A stretch of 5,236 bases of DNA from Anaerolineae bacterium (GCA_020433835.1 JAGRBY010000524.1:1-5236), one strand, 5' to 3'. Numbered from the stretch's first letter, positions 1 through 5,236 are shown. Notes: generated by a model from the sequence alone, not told the origin. A program made the numbers and translations.

Positions 1-3000
1 CTATCGGAACTCAATCTGGCCCTCGGCGGCGATTGGCTTGAGGCGGGTCGGGAGAGTGTCGGCTTGCGAGCCGGCTTTGGGCTGGATGTGACCGAGTTTC
101 AGCAATATCTGGCGGACACCCCCTCTGATCTGCCCAGCTTGAGTACTGCTGCCGATCTCTATCGGGATAATTTTCTAACCGGTTTCACCTTGCCGAACTG
201 CCCCGAATTCGATGAGTGGCAATTCTTCCAGAGCGAGAGTTTGCGCCAAGCTTTGGCCTCCGCCCTGGAACGATTGGTTGACCTGCTGTGTGACCAGGCC
301 GGCTACGAAACGGCCATCCCCTACGCCCGCCGCCGGCTGGCTCTCGACCCGTGGCACGAACCTGCCCATCGCCACCTTATGCGTTTATACGCCCAGACCG
401 GTCAACAGGCCGCAGCCTTGCGCCAATATCAACTCTGTCTCGAAACGCTTGCGGCTGAGTTTGGGATTTCCCCTGCTCCGGAAACCATCGCCCTACACCA
501 AGAAATTCGCACCGGCACGTTGAGCCGGAAAGCAGACCATCTAGAAGATACTCCCCCAACCACGGCACGTGATCCCATCCTCAATCATCCGTCTAAAATT
601 CAAAAGCGCCATAATCTGCCTCCCCAAACGACAACCTTCGTTGGCCGAGAACGTGAACTGACCAACATCAAAAAACTACTGTTGGACGAAGCAGGTTGCC
701 GGCTGCTGAATCTGGTTGGCCCCGGTGGAATTGGCAAAACCCGCCTGGCTTTGGCTGCTGCAGCGCAAATAGTTGAGGCTTTTCCCGATGGTGCCATCTT
801 CGTTCCCCTAGCGCCCGTCAGCGAAGTGGCCGATATTGTCCCGGCCATGGCCGAAGCCTTGCGCTTCACTTTCTATGGCAGTGCCGCTCCCAAAGCCCAA
901 CTACTGGACTATCTGAGTCGAAAAAAGCTACTTCTGATCGTCGATAACTTTGAACATCTCGTTGAAGGGGCTGACTTGCTGTCCGTCATCTTAAGCCAAG
1001 CTCCCGAGGTCACGTTGCTGGCGACCTCACGGGAACGACTGCATTTGCAGGAAGAGTGGGGCTATGAGGTCCAAGGGTTACACTTTCCGGCAGTTAGGAG
1101 CCGGGCCTCAAGGGTTTCGGACCCCTTCGAGGCCGTAGATGGCTACAGCGCTATCGAGTTATTCATGCAGCGTGCCCGCCAGACTAAAGCCAATTTCGGC
1201 CCTTCCGCGGAAGAGATGGCCGACATTGGGCGAATATGCCAACTGGTGGAGGGGGTGCCGCTGGGTTTGGAGTTAGCTGCGCCTTGGATTCGGACGCTGA
1301 GTTGCCAGGAAATTGCGATTGAGATTGAGCGCAGCCTCGACTTTCTGTCCACACCCCTGCGGAACGTGCCGGAGCGTCATCGTAGTCTACGGGTGGTGTT
1401 TGAACAGACCTGGGGCCGGCTGTCGATAGCAGAGCAGACCGTGCTAAGGCAATTATCAGTCTTTCGTGGAGGCTGTACGCGGGAGGCTGCGGAGCAGGTA
1501 ACCGGCGCGACACTGTCGGTGCTAGCCTCACTGGTGGACAAAGCCTTGCTGCGGCGCACGAACAAAGGCCGCTACGAGTTGCACGAACTGGTCCGTCAAT
1601 TTGCCGAGGCCCAGTTACAGACCGATCCCGAGGTGGTCAACCAGGTTCAGCAGCGACATCAGAGTTATTTCGTGGCCTTCCTTGAAACACGCACCGCTGG
1701 GGTTAAGGGGAGCAAACAGAAGGCAACGCTGGCTGAGATTAAGGCTGACATGGACAACGTGCGCTTAGCCTGGCGACAGGCTGTCGCGTATCGAGATGCT
1801 GAGGCGATTGAGCGCTCCGCCGAATGTTTGCACATATTCTACACCTATAGCAGCGGACATTACGAAGGGCAGGTGGCCTTTCAACAGGCTGTAGCTGCTT
1901 TTACCAACATGCCTGACTCACCGAAAGATGAGGTTCAACGACAAGATCTGATCGTTTTAGACCAACAAGAAAACCTGGTCGGCTTTCTGCTGACCGTACA
2001 AGCCTATTTTCTGGCCCGCATTTCCGGGAAGCAGTTGCTGCCGGAGCAAGTGATCGCCCGTTTACTACAGGCGCAGCCGGGCAACCGGCGTCGGGAGAGT
2101 GTTGCCCTTGCCTTTCTGAGTCGGGCCATTAGTTATCAAGGCAGAATCGCCGACTCTATCCCCTACGCAGAGTTAGGTCTGACCCTCGCTGTAGAAACGG
2201 GCGATCTTCTAGGGGAATGGTTGAGCCTGTTGATGCTTGGCGGCCCGCATATCGATAGCCAGCCGGCGAAAGCGGAACAGTTCCTAAAGCGGGCTTTGGC
2301 CGTCTGTCAAAAAAGTGGTGACCCATCGGCCCGTGGCTGGAGTTGTAAAAATCTGGGCCATGTCTCTATTGAATTAGGGAATTACCGTGAGGGCGCGCAA
2401 TATGTTGAGCAAGCCATCATCACGTTTGGCGATCTAGATAATATTCAGGGCCTGGGTGATGCCTTCGAGGGAGCGGGCAAGTTGGCAATAGCTGTGGGTG
2501 ATTACACTGGAGCGATCCAGAATTTTCGACAGTCCTTGGCCTATTTTGACGAAACCCGATCAGCGCTCCGGGCCAACCATTGTCGGGTCTGGCTGAGCAT
2601 GGCTTTTCGCTTACAAGGTGATGATCACCAGGCTGAACAGATATCCCAGGAGGCATTAGCTACCTTCAAGGCCATCAACGATCCTTTACATCGAGGCTAT
2701 TGTCTCCTCAATCTTGGCTGCCTGGCTCAGGATCAGGGGGATTTGGCCCGGGCGGAACAGCTTCAGCAGGAAGCCTTGAATATATGGCAGCAAATCGAAC
2801 AGGAAGCGCGGGTGGCGGACGCATCAAGTTGCTTGGGCCACTTGATGGTGGCCTCTGGTGAGCAACGTCACAACGAAGCCAGAAAATATTTTCGGCAAGC
2901 TCTTGAGCTTTCGACAAAGCATCAGGTGGCCCCCATCGCTCTGGATGTCTGTGTGGGGGTAGCTCAACTTCTAGCCCAAACTGAGGACATAGAACAAGCC

Positions 3001-3180
3001 GTTGAACTCCTGGCCTTGGCTGAACACCATGAAGCCACCACCTTTGAAACCAAAGGGAGAGCGCGGCAGCTTATGGCCGAATTGGCGGATCAGTGGCCCG
3101 CTGAGATAGTGCAGACAGTCCAACGTCGGGGGCAGACCCAAGACCTATGGACCGCCGCACAGGCATTGTTGGCTGAATAA
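1..3180 (+). CDS. Large BTAD / NB-ARC ATPase / TPR transcriptional regulator (SARP/AfsR-like), 5' end beyond window
   Basis: The frame is open from base 1, so the TTG at 64 is not the real start. The first visible residues already read like the end of the OmpR-type winged-helix domain and the BTAD entry, and the DNA-binding N terminus is therefore off the window. 1059 residues are visible. In visible numbering: BTAD about 34-175; NB-ARC module opening at FVGRE (213-217); Walker A GPGGIGKT (240-247); Walker B LLLIVDN (310-316); sensor-like TSRERL (342-347); GVPLGLELAA (418-427); winged-helix segment about 460-540, with HRSLR, LSVFRGG and LHELVRQFA; helical linker with MDNVRLAW; about six or seven TPR-like repeats from about 694 to 1020. 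Such proteins are ATP-dependent cytoplasmic activators in which a ligand or partner sensed by the TPR region is thought to release the DNA-binding part. All visible ATPase motifs are intact. The gene ends in TAA, 17 bases before the convergent SDR gene. The ligand and target genes cannot be read from sequence. Confidence 0.93.
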   Translation, partial: LSELNLALGGDWLEAGRESVGLRAGFGLDVTEFQQYLADTPSDLPSLSTAADLYRDNFLTGFTLPNCPEFDEWQFFQSESLRQALASALERLVDLLCDQAGYETAIPYARRRLALDPWHEPAHRHLMRLYAQTGQQAAALRQYQLCLETLAAEFGISPAPETIALHQEIRTGTLSRKADHLEDTPPTTARDPILNHPSKIQKRHNLPPQTTTFVGRERELTNIKKLLLDEAGCRLLNLVGPGGIGKTRLALAAAAQIVEAFPDGAIFVPLAPVSEVADIVPAMAEALRFTFYGSAAPKAQLLDYLSRKKLLLIVDNFEHLVEGADLLSVILSQAPEVTLLATSRERLHLQEEWGYEVQGLHFPAVRSRASRVSDPFEAVDGYSAIELFMQRARQTKANFGPSAEEMADIGRICQLVEGVPLGLELAAPWIRTLSCQEIAIEIERSLDFLSTPLRNVPERHRSLRVVFEQTWGRLSIAEQTVLRQLSVFRGGCTREAAEQVTGATLSVLASLVDKALLRRTNKGRYELHELVRQFAEAQLQTDPEVVNQVQQRHQSYFVAFLETRTAGVKGSKQKATLAEIKADMDNVRLAWRQAVAYRDAEAIERSAECLHIFYTYSSGHYEGQVAFQQAVAAFTNMPDSPKDEVQRQDLIVLDQQENLVGFLLTVQAYFLARISGKQLLPEQVIARLLQAQPGNRRRESVALAFLSRAISYQGRIADSIPYAELGLTLAVETGDLLGEWLSLLMLGGPHIDSQPAKAEQFLKRALAVCQKSGDPSARGWSCKNLGHVSIELGNYREGAQYVEQAIITFGDLDNIQGLGDAFEGAGKLAIAVGDYTGAIQNFRQSLAYFDETRSALRANHCRVWLSMAFRLQGDDHQAEQISQEALATFKAINDPLHRGYCLLNLGCLAQDQGDLARAEQLQQEALNIWQQIEQEARVADASSCLGHLMVASGEQRHNEARKYFRQALELSTKHQVAPIALDVCVGVAQLLAQTEDIEQAVELLALAEHHEATTFETKGRARQLMAELADQWPAEIVQTVQRRGQTQDLWTAAQALLAE

Positions 3181-3197
3181 ATCACCACATAGCTATC

Positions 3198-4001
3198 TTA
3201 ACCTAACTGAATCTCCGGCGCGACCTCCGAGTTCATCAACGAGGCCCCACCATCGGCATAAAGCACCTGGCCCGTAATCCAGCCCGCGTCCTCCGAGCAG
3301 AGCAGGGCTGCTACATTGCCGATGTCGGCGGGCGTGCCCAAGCGCCCCATCGGAGACCAACCGCTGCCGTGCCAATTTCGCTGGAGATCCTGGACCGCCT
3401 CGGGCAGGCTATTCAAGACGCTATCCTCGGTCCAACTGGGGCTGATGGCGTTGACGGTGATACCCCGCTTGGCCAAGGCCACCGCAAAGTAGCGCATCAA
3501 CGAGACCATCGCCGCCTTGGCCGCGCCCATCGCCACCCACGGTTGCAGGCTGCCGGTGCGGCTACCGGCCCCATAGGTAATCGCCAGGATGCGCCCGCCG
3601 TCCGGCATCAGGCGGGCTGCCTCCTGGCCGGCCACCAGAAAGGCTTTGGCCTGGGAGTCGACAGCCATATCCCACTGCTCCAGCGTGATCTCCATCGTCG
3701 GGTAGAAAAAGGTCGGCACTTCCGGCCGGGCATTGCTTACAAAGATGTCCAGCGTGCCAAATTCGGCCTCGACGGTGCGGAACAGATGGCGGATATCATC
3801 GGGTTGGGAGACATCGGCCTGGATGATGAAACCGTCAGCACCGCGCTCCCGAACCTTAGCCAGGGTGTCATTAGCCGCCGCCTCATTCTGGTAATAGTGA
3901 ACAGCCACCTTGGCCCCCATTTCGGCCAGCTTCAGGGTGATCCCTCGACCAATACCGCGTGAACTGCCGGTAATCAAAGCGTGTTTTCCATTGAATGACA
4001 T
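3198..4001 (-). CDS. SDR-family oxidoreductase with FabI/FabL-like but divergent active site
   Basis: 267 residues, slightly longer than a typical 250-residue classical SDR. The Rossmann signature TGSSRGIG is at 11-18. ADV (62-64) is the adenine-contact motif, and the usual NAG appears as NAR (90-92). Arg15 and the lack of an acidic residue after strand 2 (VAVHYYQN) favour NADPH, by family rule. The C terminus has the typical GWITGQ...DGG segment (240-252). The catalytic region is odd: Lys162 is kept, but the YxxxK tyrosine position is Met158. The spacing and the MGAAKAA context resemble the YX6K motif of enoyl-ACP reductases FabI/FabL, yet that tyrosine is Trp155. The Ser position reads Thr142-Tyr143 and the Asn position is Gln117. 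The start at 4001 is chosen because AAGGAG lies 7 bases upstream; the in-frame ATG at 4022 would place that ribosome site inside the gene. Probably a soluble cytoplasmic NADPH-dependent reductase or a binding paralogue; the substrate is unknown. Confidence 0.92.
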   Translation of the reverse strand: MSFNGKHALITGSSRGIGRGITLKLAEMGAKVAVHYYQNEAAANDTLAKVRERGADGFIIQADVSQPDDIRHLFRTVEAEFGTLDIFVSNARPEVPTFFYPTMEITLEQWDMAVDSQAKAFLVAGQEAARLMPDGGRILAITYGAGSRTGSLQPWVAMGAAKAAMVSLMRYFAVALAKRGITVNAISPSWTEDSVLNSLPEAVQDLQRNWHGSGWSPMGRLGTPADIGNVAALLCSEDAGWITGQVLYADGGASLMNSEVAPEIQLG

Positions 4002-4008
4002 GATTAAT

Positions 4009-4014
4009 CTCCTT
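4009..4014 (-). promoter_or_regulatory. Ribosome binding site that fixes the SDR start
   Basis: On the minus strand this reads AAGGAG, a near-perfect Shine-Dalgarno sequence, separated by 7 bases from the ATG whose first base is 4001. The longer possible start at 4022 lies upstream of this site and lacks a comparable sequence of its own, so the shorter protein beginning MSFNGKHALITG is preferred. Confidence 0.85.
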
Positions 4015-4053
4015 GCTAACATTATTCGATTTGCACAACGAGTTATTTTTTAC

Positions 4054-4059
4054 AGTATA
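4054..4059 (-). promoter_or_regulatory. Probable -10 box of the SDR promoter
   Basis: The minus strand reads TATACT here, one mismatch from TATAAT. It would place transcription start near 4047 and give a leader of about 46 bases before the SDR start codon. No recognisable TTGACA-like -35 box is found 16-18 bases further upstream; that stretch is occupied by GGGGCG direct repeats. A missing -35 with repeats in its place is what activator-dependent promoters look like, but this is inferred from position only. Confidence 0.5.
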
Positions 4060-4068
4060 ATCCAGCCG

Positions 4069-4110
4069 CCGCCCCGTAAGCGCCCCTGACAGCGCCCCAT
4101 CACGCGCCCC
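4069..4110 (-). repeat. Four GGGGCG direct repeats, candidate activator operator for the SDR gene
   Basis: On the minus strand the heptamer GGGGCGC occurs three times exactly (4110-4104, 4098-4092, 4086-4080) and once as GGGGCGG (4075-4069). Start-to-start spacings are 12, 12 and 11 bp, about one helical turn, with unrelated 4-5 base spacers (GTGAT, TGTCA, TTAC). The last copy ends 9 bases before the TATACT -10 box. SARP-family activators with BTAD domains are known to bind heptameric direct repeats about 11 bp apart that end about 8 bp before the -10. The match of geometry, next to a gene for a BTAD regulator, suggests an operator. The binding protein is not proven, and a GC-rich low-complexity origin remains possible. 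Confidence 0.5.
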
Positions 4111-4235
4111 AAAAGAGAATTCTTCAGATGTTGACGAATTGGTAGGGAAAAAGAGAGGTCAAATGCCCCATTTCAAGGGCAGCGTCTTCTGCCAAGATGA
4201 ATACAAATGATAAAAAATGTGGGTTGGCAATAAAC
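4111..4235. other. Intergenic stretch without recognisable gene
   Basis: Together with the SDR promoter region and the terminator, this forms a gene-free interval of about 330 bases (4002-4333). It contains a small palindrome AGAATTCT near 4116-4123, a weak 5-bp inverted repeat (TGCCC at 4164-4168, GGGCA at 4177-4181) and an isolated TTGACG at 4131 without a matching -10 box. No convincing coding frame, RNA gene or riboswitch is visible. Confidence 0.6.
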
Positions 4236-4275
4236 AAAAAGCACCGCAGGTTTTAGATACCTGCGACGCTTTTTT
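4236..4275. terminator. Bidirectional rho-independent terminator
   Basis: The left arm AAAAAGCACCGCAGG (4236-4250) and the right arm CCTGCGACGCTTTTT (from 4260) flank a 9-base loop (4251-4259). The core is six GC-rich pairs, CGCAGG with CCTGCG, followed by a mismatch, a GC step and a run of A opposite T. The arms supply a U-tract on both strands, so it can act in either direction. On the minus strand it lies about 60 bases downstream of the transposase stop at 4334 and ahead of the SDR promoter. It would therefore shield the SDR gene from transposon transcripts. Confidence 0.75.
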
Positions 4276-4296
4276 ATTAGAGTTGTTGCAGAATAA

Positions 4297-4324
4297 GGGG
4301 ATAGGGGAAAGATCCCCTACCCCC
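4297..4324. repeat. Inverted repeat downstream of the IS5-like transposase
   Basis: GGGGATAGGGGA (4297-4308) pairs with TCCCCTACCCCC (4313-4324) around the loop AAGA, with a single mismatch. It lies 10-37 bases past the transposase stop on the minus strand and just inside the presumed element end. There is no U-run next to it, so it is more likely a subterminal element structure or mRNA-stabilising hairpin than a terminator in its own right. Confidence 0.65.
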
Positions 4325-4333
4325 GCCAGAGGC

Positions 4334-4717
4334 TTAAGTCATTGCCGCCGCCGCAACCCGCTTTTGAATGCGAGGATTGACGATGGCCAAGACCGAACGA
4401 AAGGCATCATCGTACTTATCAACATCGTGTCGGAAACGCTGGGCCAAAACAGCGAAATGTTTGAATTGACGGATGGTGTTTTCAACAATAATCCGACCTC
4501 GGGCAAACTCTTGGTTCAGCCGTTTTTGCTCGTCAATGAGGGGGTAATGCTTGGATTTCTTGAAGGGGGTTATCACGCTATGGTCCGGTAAGTCGTCCTG
4601 AATACCCTGGTAACCACAATCCCCGCCAACCGTTGTTTCTGGGGGAATCTTAGCCGCCGCCCCCGAGTGGCTGAAAAGTTTGCGGTCATGTTTGGAACCG
4701 GGGCTTGACGGACTTAA
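4334..4717 (-). pseudogene. IS5-family (DDE_Tnp_4-like) transposase, N-terminal half missing
   Basis: About 127 residues of recognisable transposase end in TAA at 4334. Family landmarks in order: PGSKHDRKLF; GGDCGYQGI with the second catalytic Asp; the TPFKKSKHYPL segment; and FARGRIIVENTIRQFKHF with the catalytic Glu. It closes with the FRSVLAIVNPRI tail typical of IS5-like DDE enzymes. The part that should carry the helix-turn-helix and the first catalytic Asp is gone. Upstream of Leu at 4717 the frame runs on to 4768 through unrelated sequence, including the repeat end at 4748-4762, so those extra residues (starting MLLCNALLF) are not part of the enzyme. It cannot be an active transposase by itself. 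Confidence 0.85.
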
Positions 4718-4742
4718 GGGCCTGTAAAAGTATAACATACCG

Positions 4743-4747
4743 AACAG
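4743..4747. repeat. Target-site duplication, left copy (AACAG)
   Basis: The five bases AACAG directly precede the left inverted repeat and are repeated exactly at 5021-5025 directly after the right inverted repeat. The match stops at five bases on both sides, so the duplication is exactly 5 bp. Confidence 0.8.
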
Positions 4748-4762
4748 GAGAGCGTTGCATAA
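4748..4762 (+). repeat. Left terminal inverted repeat of the MITE
   Basis: It reads GAGAGCGTTGCATAA and is the exact reverse complement of 5006-5020. Identity stops at the next inner base (A at 4763 against the complement of C at 5005). Confidence 0.88.
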
Positions 4763-5005
4763 AAGCAAGCAGGGGGAACCACGGTCAATTTGGGGGAATT
4801 TTTCAAAAGTAAGGAATAGAGGATTAGGCGAGAAATTGGAGATGTGGCCTCAAAAGCGTGGAAAAAACGCTGTAAGGGGCAAAATAAGCGGCCAAAATAT
4901 CCTTAATCAAGGAAAAGTTCACCAATTTCTGAAATTAGCGTGACAGAATTTAGGGCTGATGTCAACCCCCTAGCGGAAAATTGGCAGTTTTGAAAAAAAC
5001 GGTTC

Positions 5006-5020
5006 TTATGCAACGCTCTC
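5006..5020 (-). repeat. Right terminal inverted repeat of the MITE
   Basis: It reads TTATGCAACGCTCTC on the plus strand, the exact reverse complement of the left repeat at 4748-4762. It occupies the place where a -35 box for the downstream TATAAT would be expected, so the insertion changed that promoter's upstream sequence. Confidence 0.88.
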
Positions 5021-5025
5021 AACAG
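5021..5025. repeat. Target-site duplication, right copy (AACAG)
   Basis: This is the exact copy of 4743-4747, placed immediately outside the right inverted repeat. Confidence 0.8.
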
Positions 5026-5028
5026 TAG

Positions 5029-5034
5029 TATAAT
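5029..5034 (+). promoter_or_regulatory. Candidate -10 box (TATAAT) of the second transposase gene
   Basis: A consensus TATAAT lies 31 bases before the ATG at 5065. The hexamer 17 bases upstream is TTATGC, within the MITE's right inverted repeat and only weakly like a -35 box. Before the MITE inserted, the corresponding hexamer would have been AAGTAT, also poor. The promoter is therefore probably weak. Confidence 0.45.
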
Positions 5035-5062
5035 GCAAGCCAACATGAGAAAGGTAGCTTGC
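5035..5062 (+). repeat. Hairpin around the ribosome site of the second transposase
   Basis: GCAAGC (5035-5040) can pair with GCTTGC (5057-5062). The loop contains AAAGG (5050-5054), the best ribosome-binding candidate, 10 bases before the ATG at 5065. Insertion sequences often use such leader hairpins to block translation on transcripts entering from outside. That function is an inference here. Confidence 0.4.
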
Positions 5063-5064
5063 CA

Positions 5065-5236
5065 ATGAGAACCAAAGCAGAACAGCAAATCCACCAATGC
5101 GAGTGCGTCATCTGCCGGGCCGGCCGGTGATGACCCGGTAACAACACACTATCACCAGCAGGTAAATTTGTTGCTGAGCCGGTTGAATGAACCCCAACGG
5201 CGCTGGTACGCTGGGGTACTGTCGCAACAACCAGAC
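5065..5236 (+). pseudogene. ISAzo13-like transposase N terminus, frameshifted and cut by window end
   Basis: From ATG 5065 the frame encodes MRTKAEQQIHQCECVICRAGR and stops at TGA 5128. One frame over, from 5129 to the window edge, it continues without stop as DDPVTTHYHQQVNLLLSRLNEPQ and then RRWYAGVLSQQPD. The YHQQVNLLLSRL and RRWYAG pattern is what I recall from the N-terminal region of ISAzo13-family transposases, ahead of the helix-turn-helix and DDE parts. This identification is from memory of the family and was not searched. Removing one base from the CCGG repeat at 5119-5126 restores a single frame (CRAGGDDPV), so a slippage frameshift is the simplest explanation. The second frame has no start codon of its own. 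The catalytic part lies beyond the window. Confidence 0.55.

Larger units (their letters stand above)
4279..4717 (-). mobile_element. Truncated IS5-like insertion sequence (3' part only)
   Basis: The interval holds the C-terminal half of a DDE transposase and what appears to be one element end. That end, AGAGTTGTTGCAGAATAA (4279-4296), starts just outside the terminator. It has the AGAG...GTTGCA pattern and resembles the inverted repeats of the small element at 4748-5020. The opposite end is absent, because transposase homology stops at about 4717, where other sequence begins. With only one end left, no target duplication can be tested. The left boundary is inferred and could be off by some bases. 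Confidence 0.6.
4748..5020. mobile_element. 273-bp MITE-like non-autonomous element
   Basis: The element is bounded by perfect 15-bp inverted repeats (4748-4762 and 5006-5020) and flanked by 5-bp direct repeats AACAG, the complete signature of a transposed unit. It is AT-richer than the neighbouring genes and holds no convincing gene. The longest frames inside start within or run across the repeats and match nothing recognisable. Internal features are a small hairpin (AGCGT 4855-4859 with ACGCT 4867-4871) and an odd palindrome AATTTC-T-GAAATT (4924-4936). It must have been moved by a transposase encoded elsewhere. The AGAG...GTTGCA pattern of its ends resembles the end of the adjacent IS5-like remnant, but the exact parent family is unknown. 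Confidence 0.82.
4718..5236 (+). mobile_element. Left part of a second insertion sequence (ISAzo13-like), interrupted by a MITE
   Basis: IS5-like homology stops at 4717, and the next bases, GGGCCTGTAAAAGTATAAC (4718-4736), look like a possible terminal repeat. Once the 273-bp element and one copy of its target duplication are removed, these bases run directly into a short leader and a transposase start at 5065. The right end lies outside the window, so the terminal repeat cannot be confirmed. The left boundary is inferred from where the neighbour's homology ends, not from a matched repeat pair. Confidence 0.4.

Noticed and set aside
64..66. TTG as the start codon of the large regulator
   Set aside because: The frame is open to base 1 and the residues encoded before TTG continue the same domain, so the gene starts upstream of the window.
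3369..3962. Plus-strand open frame of 197 codons opposite the SDR gene
   Set aside because: It is antisense to a clear SDR with ribosome site and conserved motifs, and its own translation shows no recognisable domain.
4065..4110. GC-rich direct repeats as a CRISPR array
   Set aside because: The repeats are 7 bases with 4-5 base spacers, far too short for CRISPR, and no cas gene is present; an operator array fits better.
4131..4159. TTGACG as a -35 box for a plus-strand promoter
   Set aside because: The hexamer 17 bases downstream is AGAGGT, nothing like a -10 box, and no gene follows on that strand before the terminator.
4164..4181. TGCCC/GGGCA inverted repeat as an operator or small RNA hairpin
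   Set aside because: Five base pairs with an eight-base loop is within chance expectation and lacks a U-run or neighbouring signals.
4217..4591. Plus-strand open frame of 124 codons over the terminator and IS5-like transposase
   Set aside because: It runs through the terminator hairpin and is the antisense shadow of the transposase fragment.
4755..4943. Small lysine-rich frame inside the MITE
   Set aside because: It begins at a TTG within the inverted repeat, has no ribosome site and shows no recognisable pattern; its composition simply reflects AT-rich non-coding DNA.
4903..5097. Minus-strand 64-residue frame with a hydrophobic stretch, like a small membrane protein
   Set aside because: The hydrophobic run is encoded by the TATAAT region and the inverted repeat, and the frame crosses the MITE boundary and the start of the second transposase gene, so it is accidental.

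Overview
The window suggests a free-living bacterium with a moderately GC-rich genome. The best guess is Chloroflexota, because very large BTAD/NB-ARC/TPR regulators are abundant there, but cyanobacteria and actinobacteria also carry them. The assignment is an inference from gene types and was not tested. The left four fifths is ordinary chromosomal coding sequence. The right fifth is a pile-up of insertion-sequence remnants.

Layout: (1) Positions 1-3180, + strand, hold the 3' part of a large transcriptional regulator whose N-terminal DNA-binding domain lies before the window. The visible part has a bacterial transcriptional activator domain (BTAD), an NB-ARC/AAA-like ATPase with Walker A and B motifs, a winged-helix segment and C-terminal TPR repeats. 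(2) Positions 3198-4001, - strand, hold a convergent short-chain dehydrogenase/reductase (SDR) with a good ribosome binding site. Its catalytic signature departs from the usual Asn-Ser-Tyr-Lys tetrad. (3) Upstream of the SDR gene, four GGGGCG-type direct repeats spaced 11-12 bp end nine bases before a TATACT -10 box. This geometry resembles operators of SARP/BTAD-type activators. (4) Positions 4236-4275 form a bidirectional intrinsic terminator that separates the SDR promoter region from the mobile DNA.

Mobile region: positions 4279-4717 are the 3' part of an IS5-like element, with a minus-strand DDE transposase lacking its N-terminal half. At about 4718 a second element seems to begin. Its + strand transposase start (from 5065, running out of the window) looks ISAzo13-like and carries a frameshift near 5120-5128. 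Between that element's presumed left end and its transposase start lies a 273-bp non-coding element (4748-5020) with perfect 15-bp terminal inverted repeats and a 5-bp target duplication (AACAG), as in a MITE. The inferred order of events is an IS5-like insertion, then invasion by the ISAzo13-like element, then the MITE.

Working hypothesis: the regulator, or a BTAD-family paralogue, activates the SDR gene through the direct repeats. No classical defence system, CRISPR array, tRNA or rRNA is visible.
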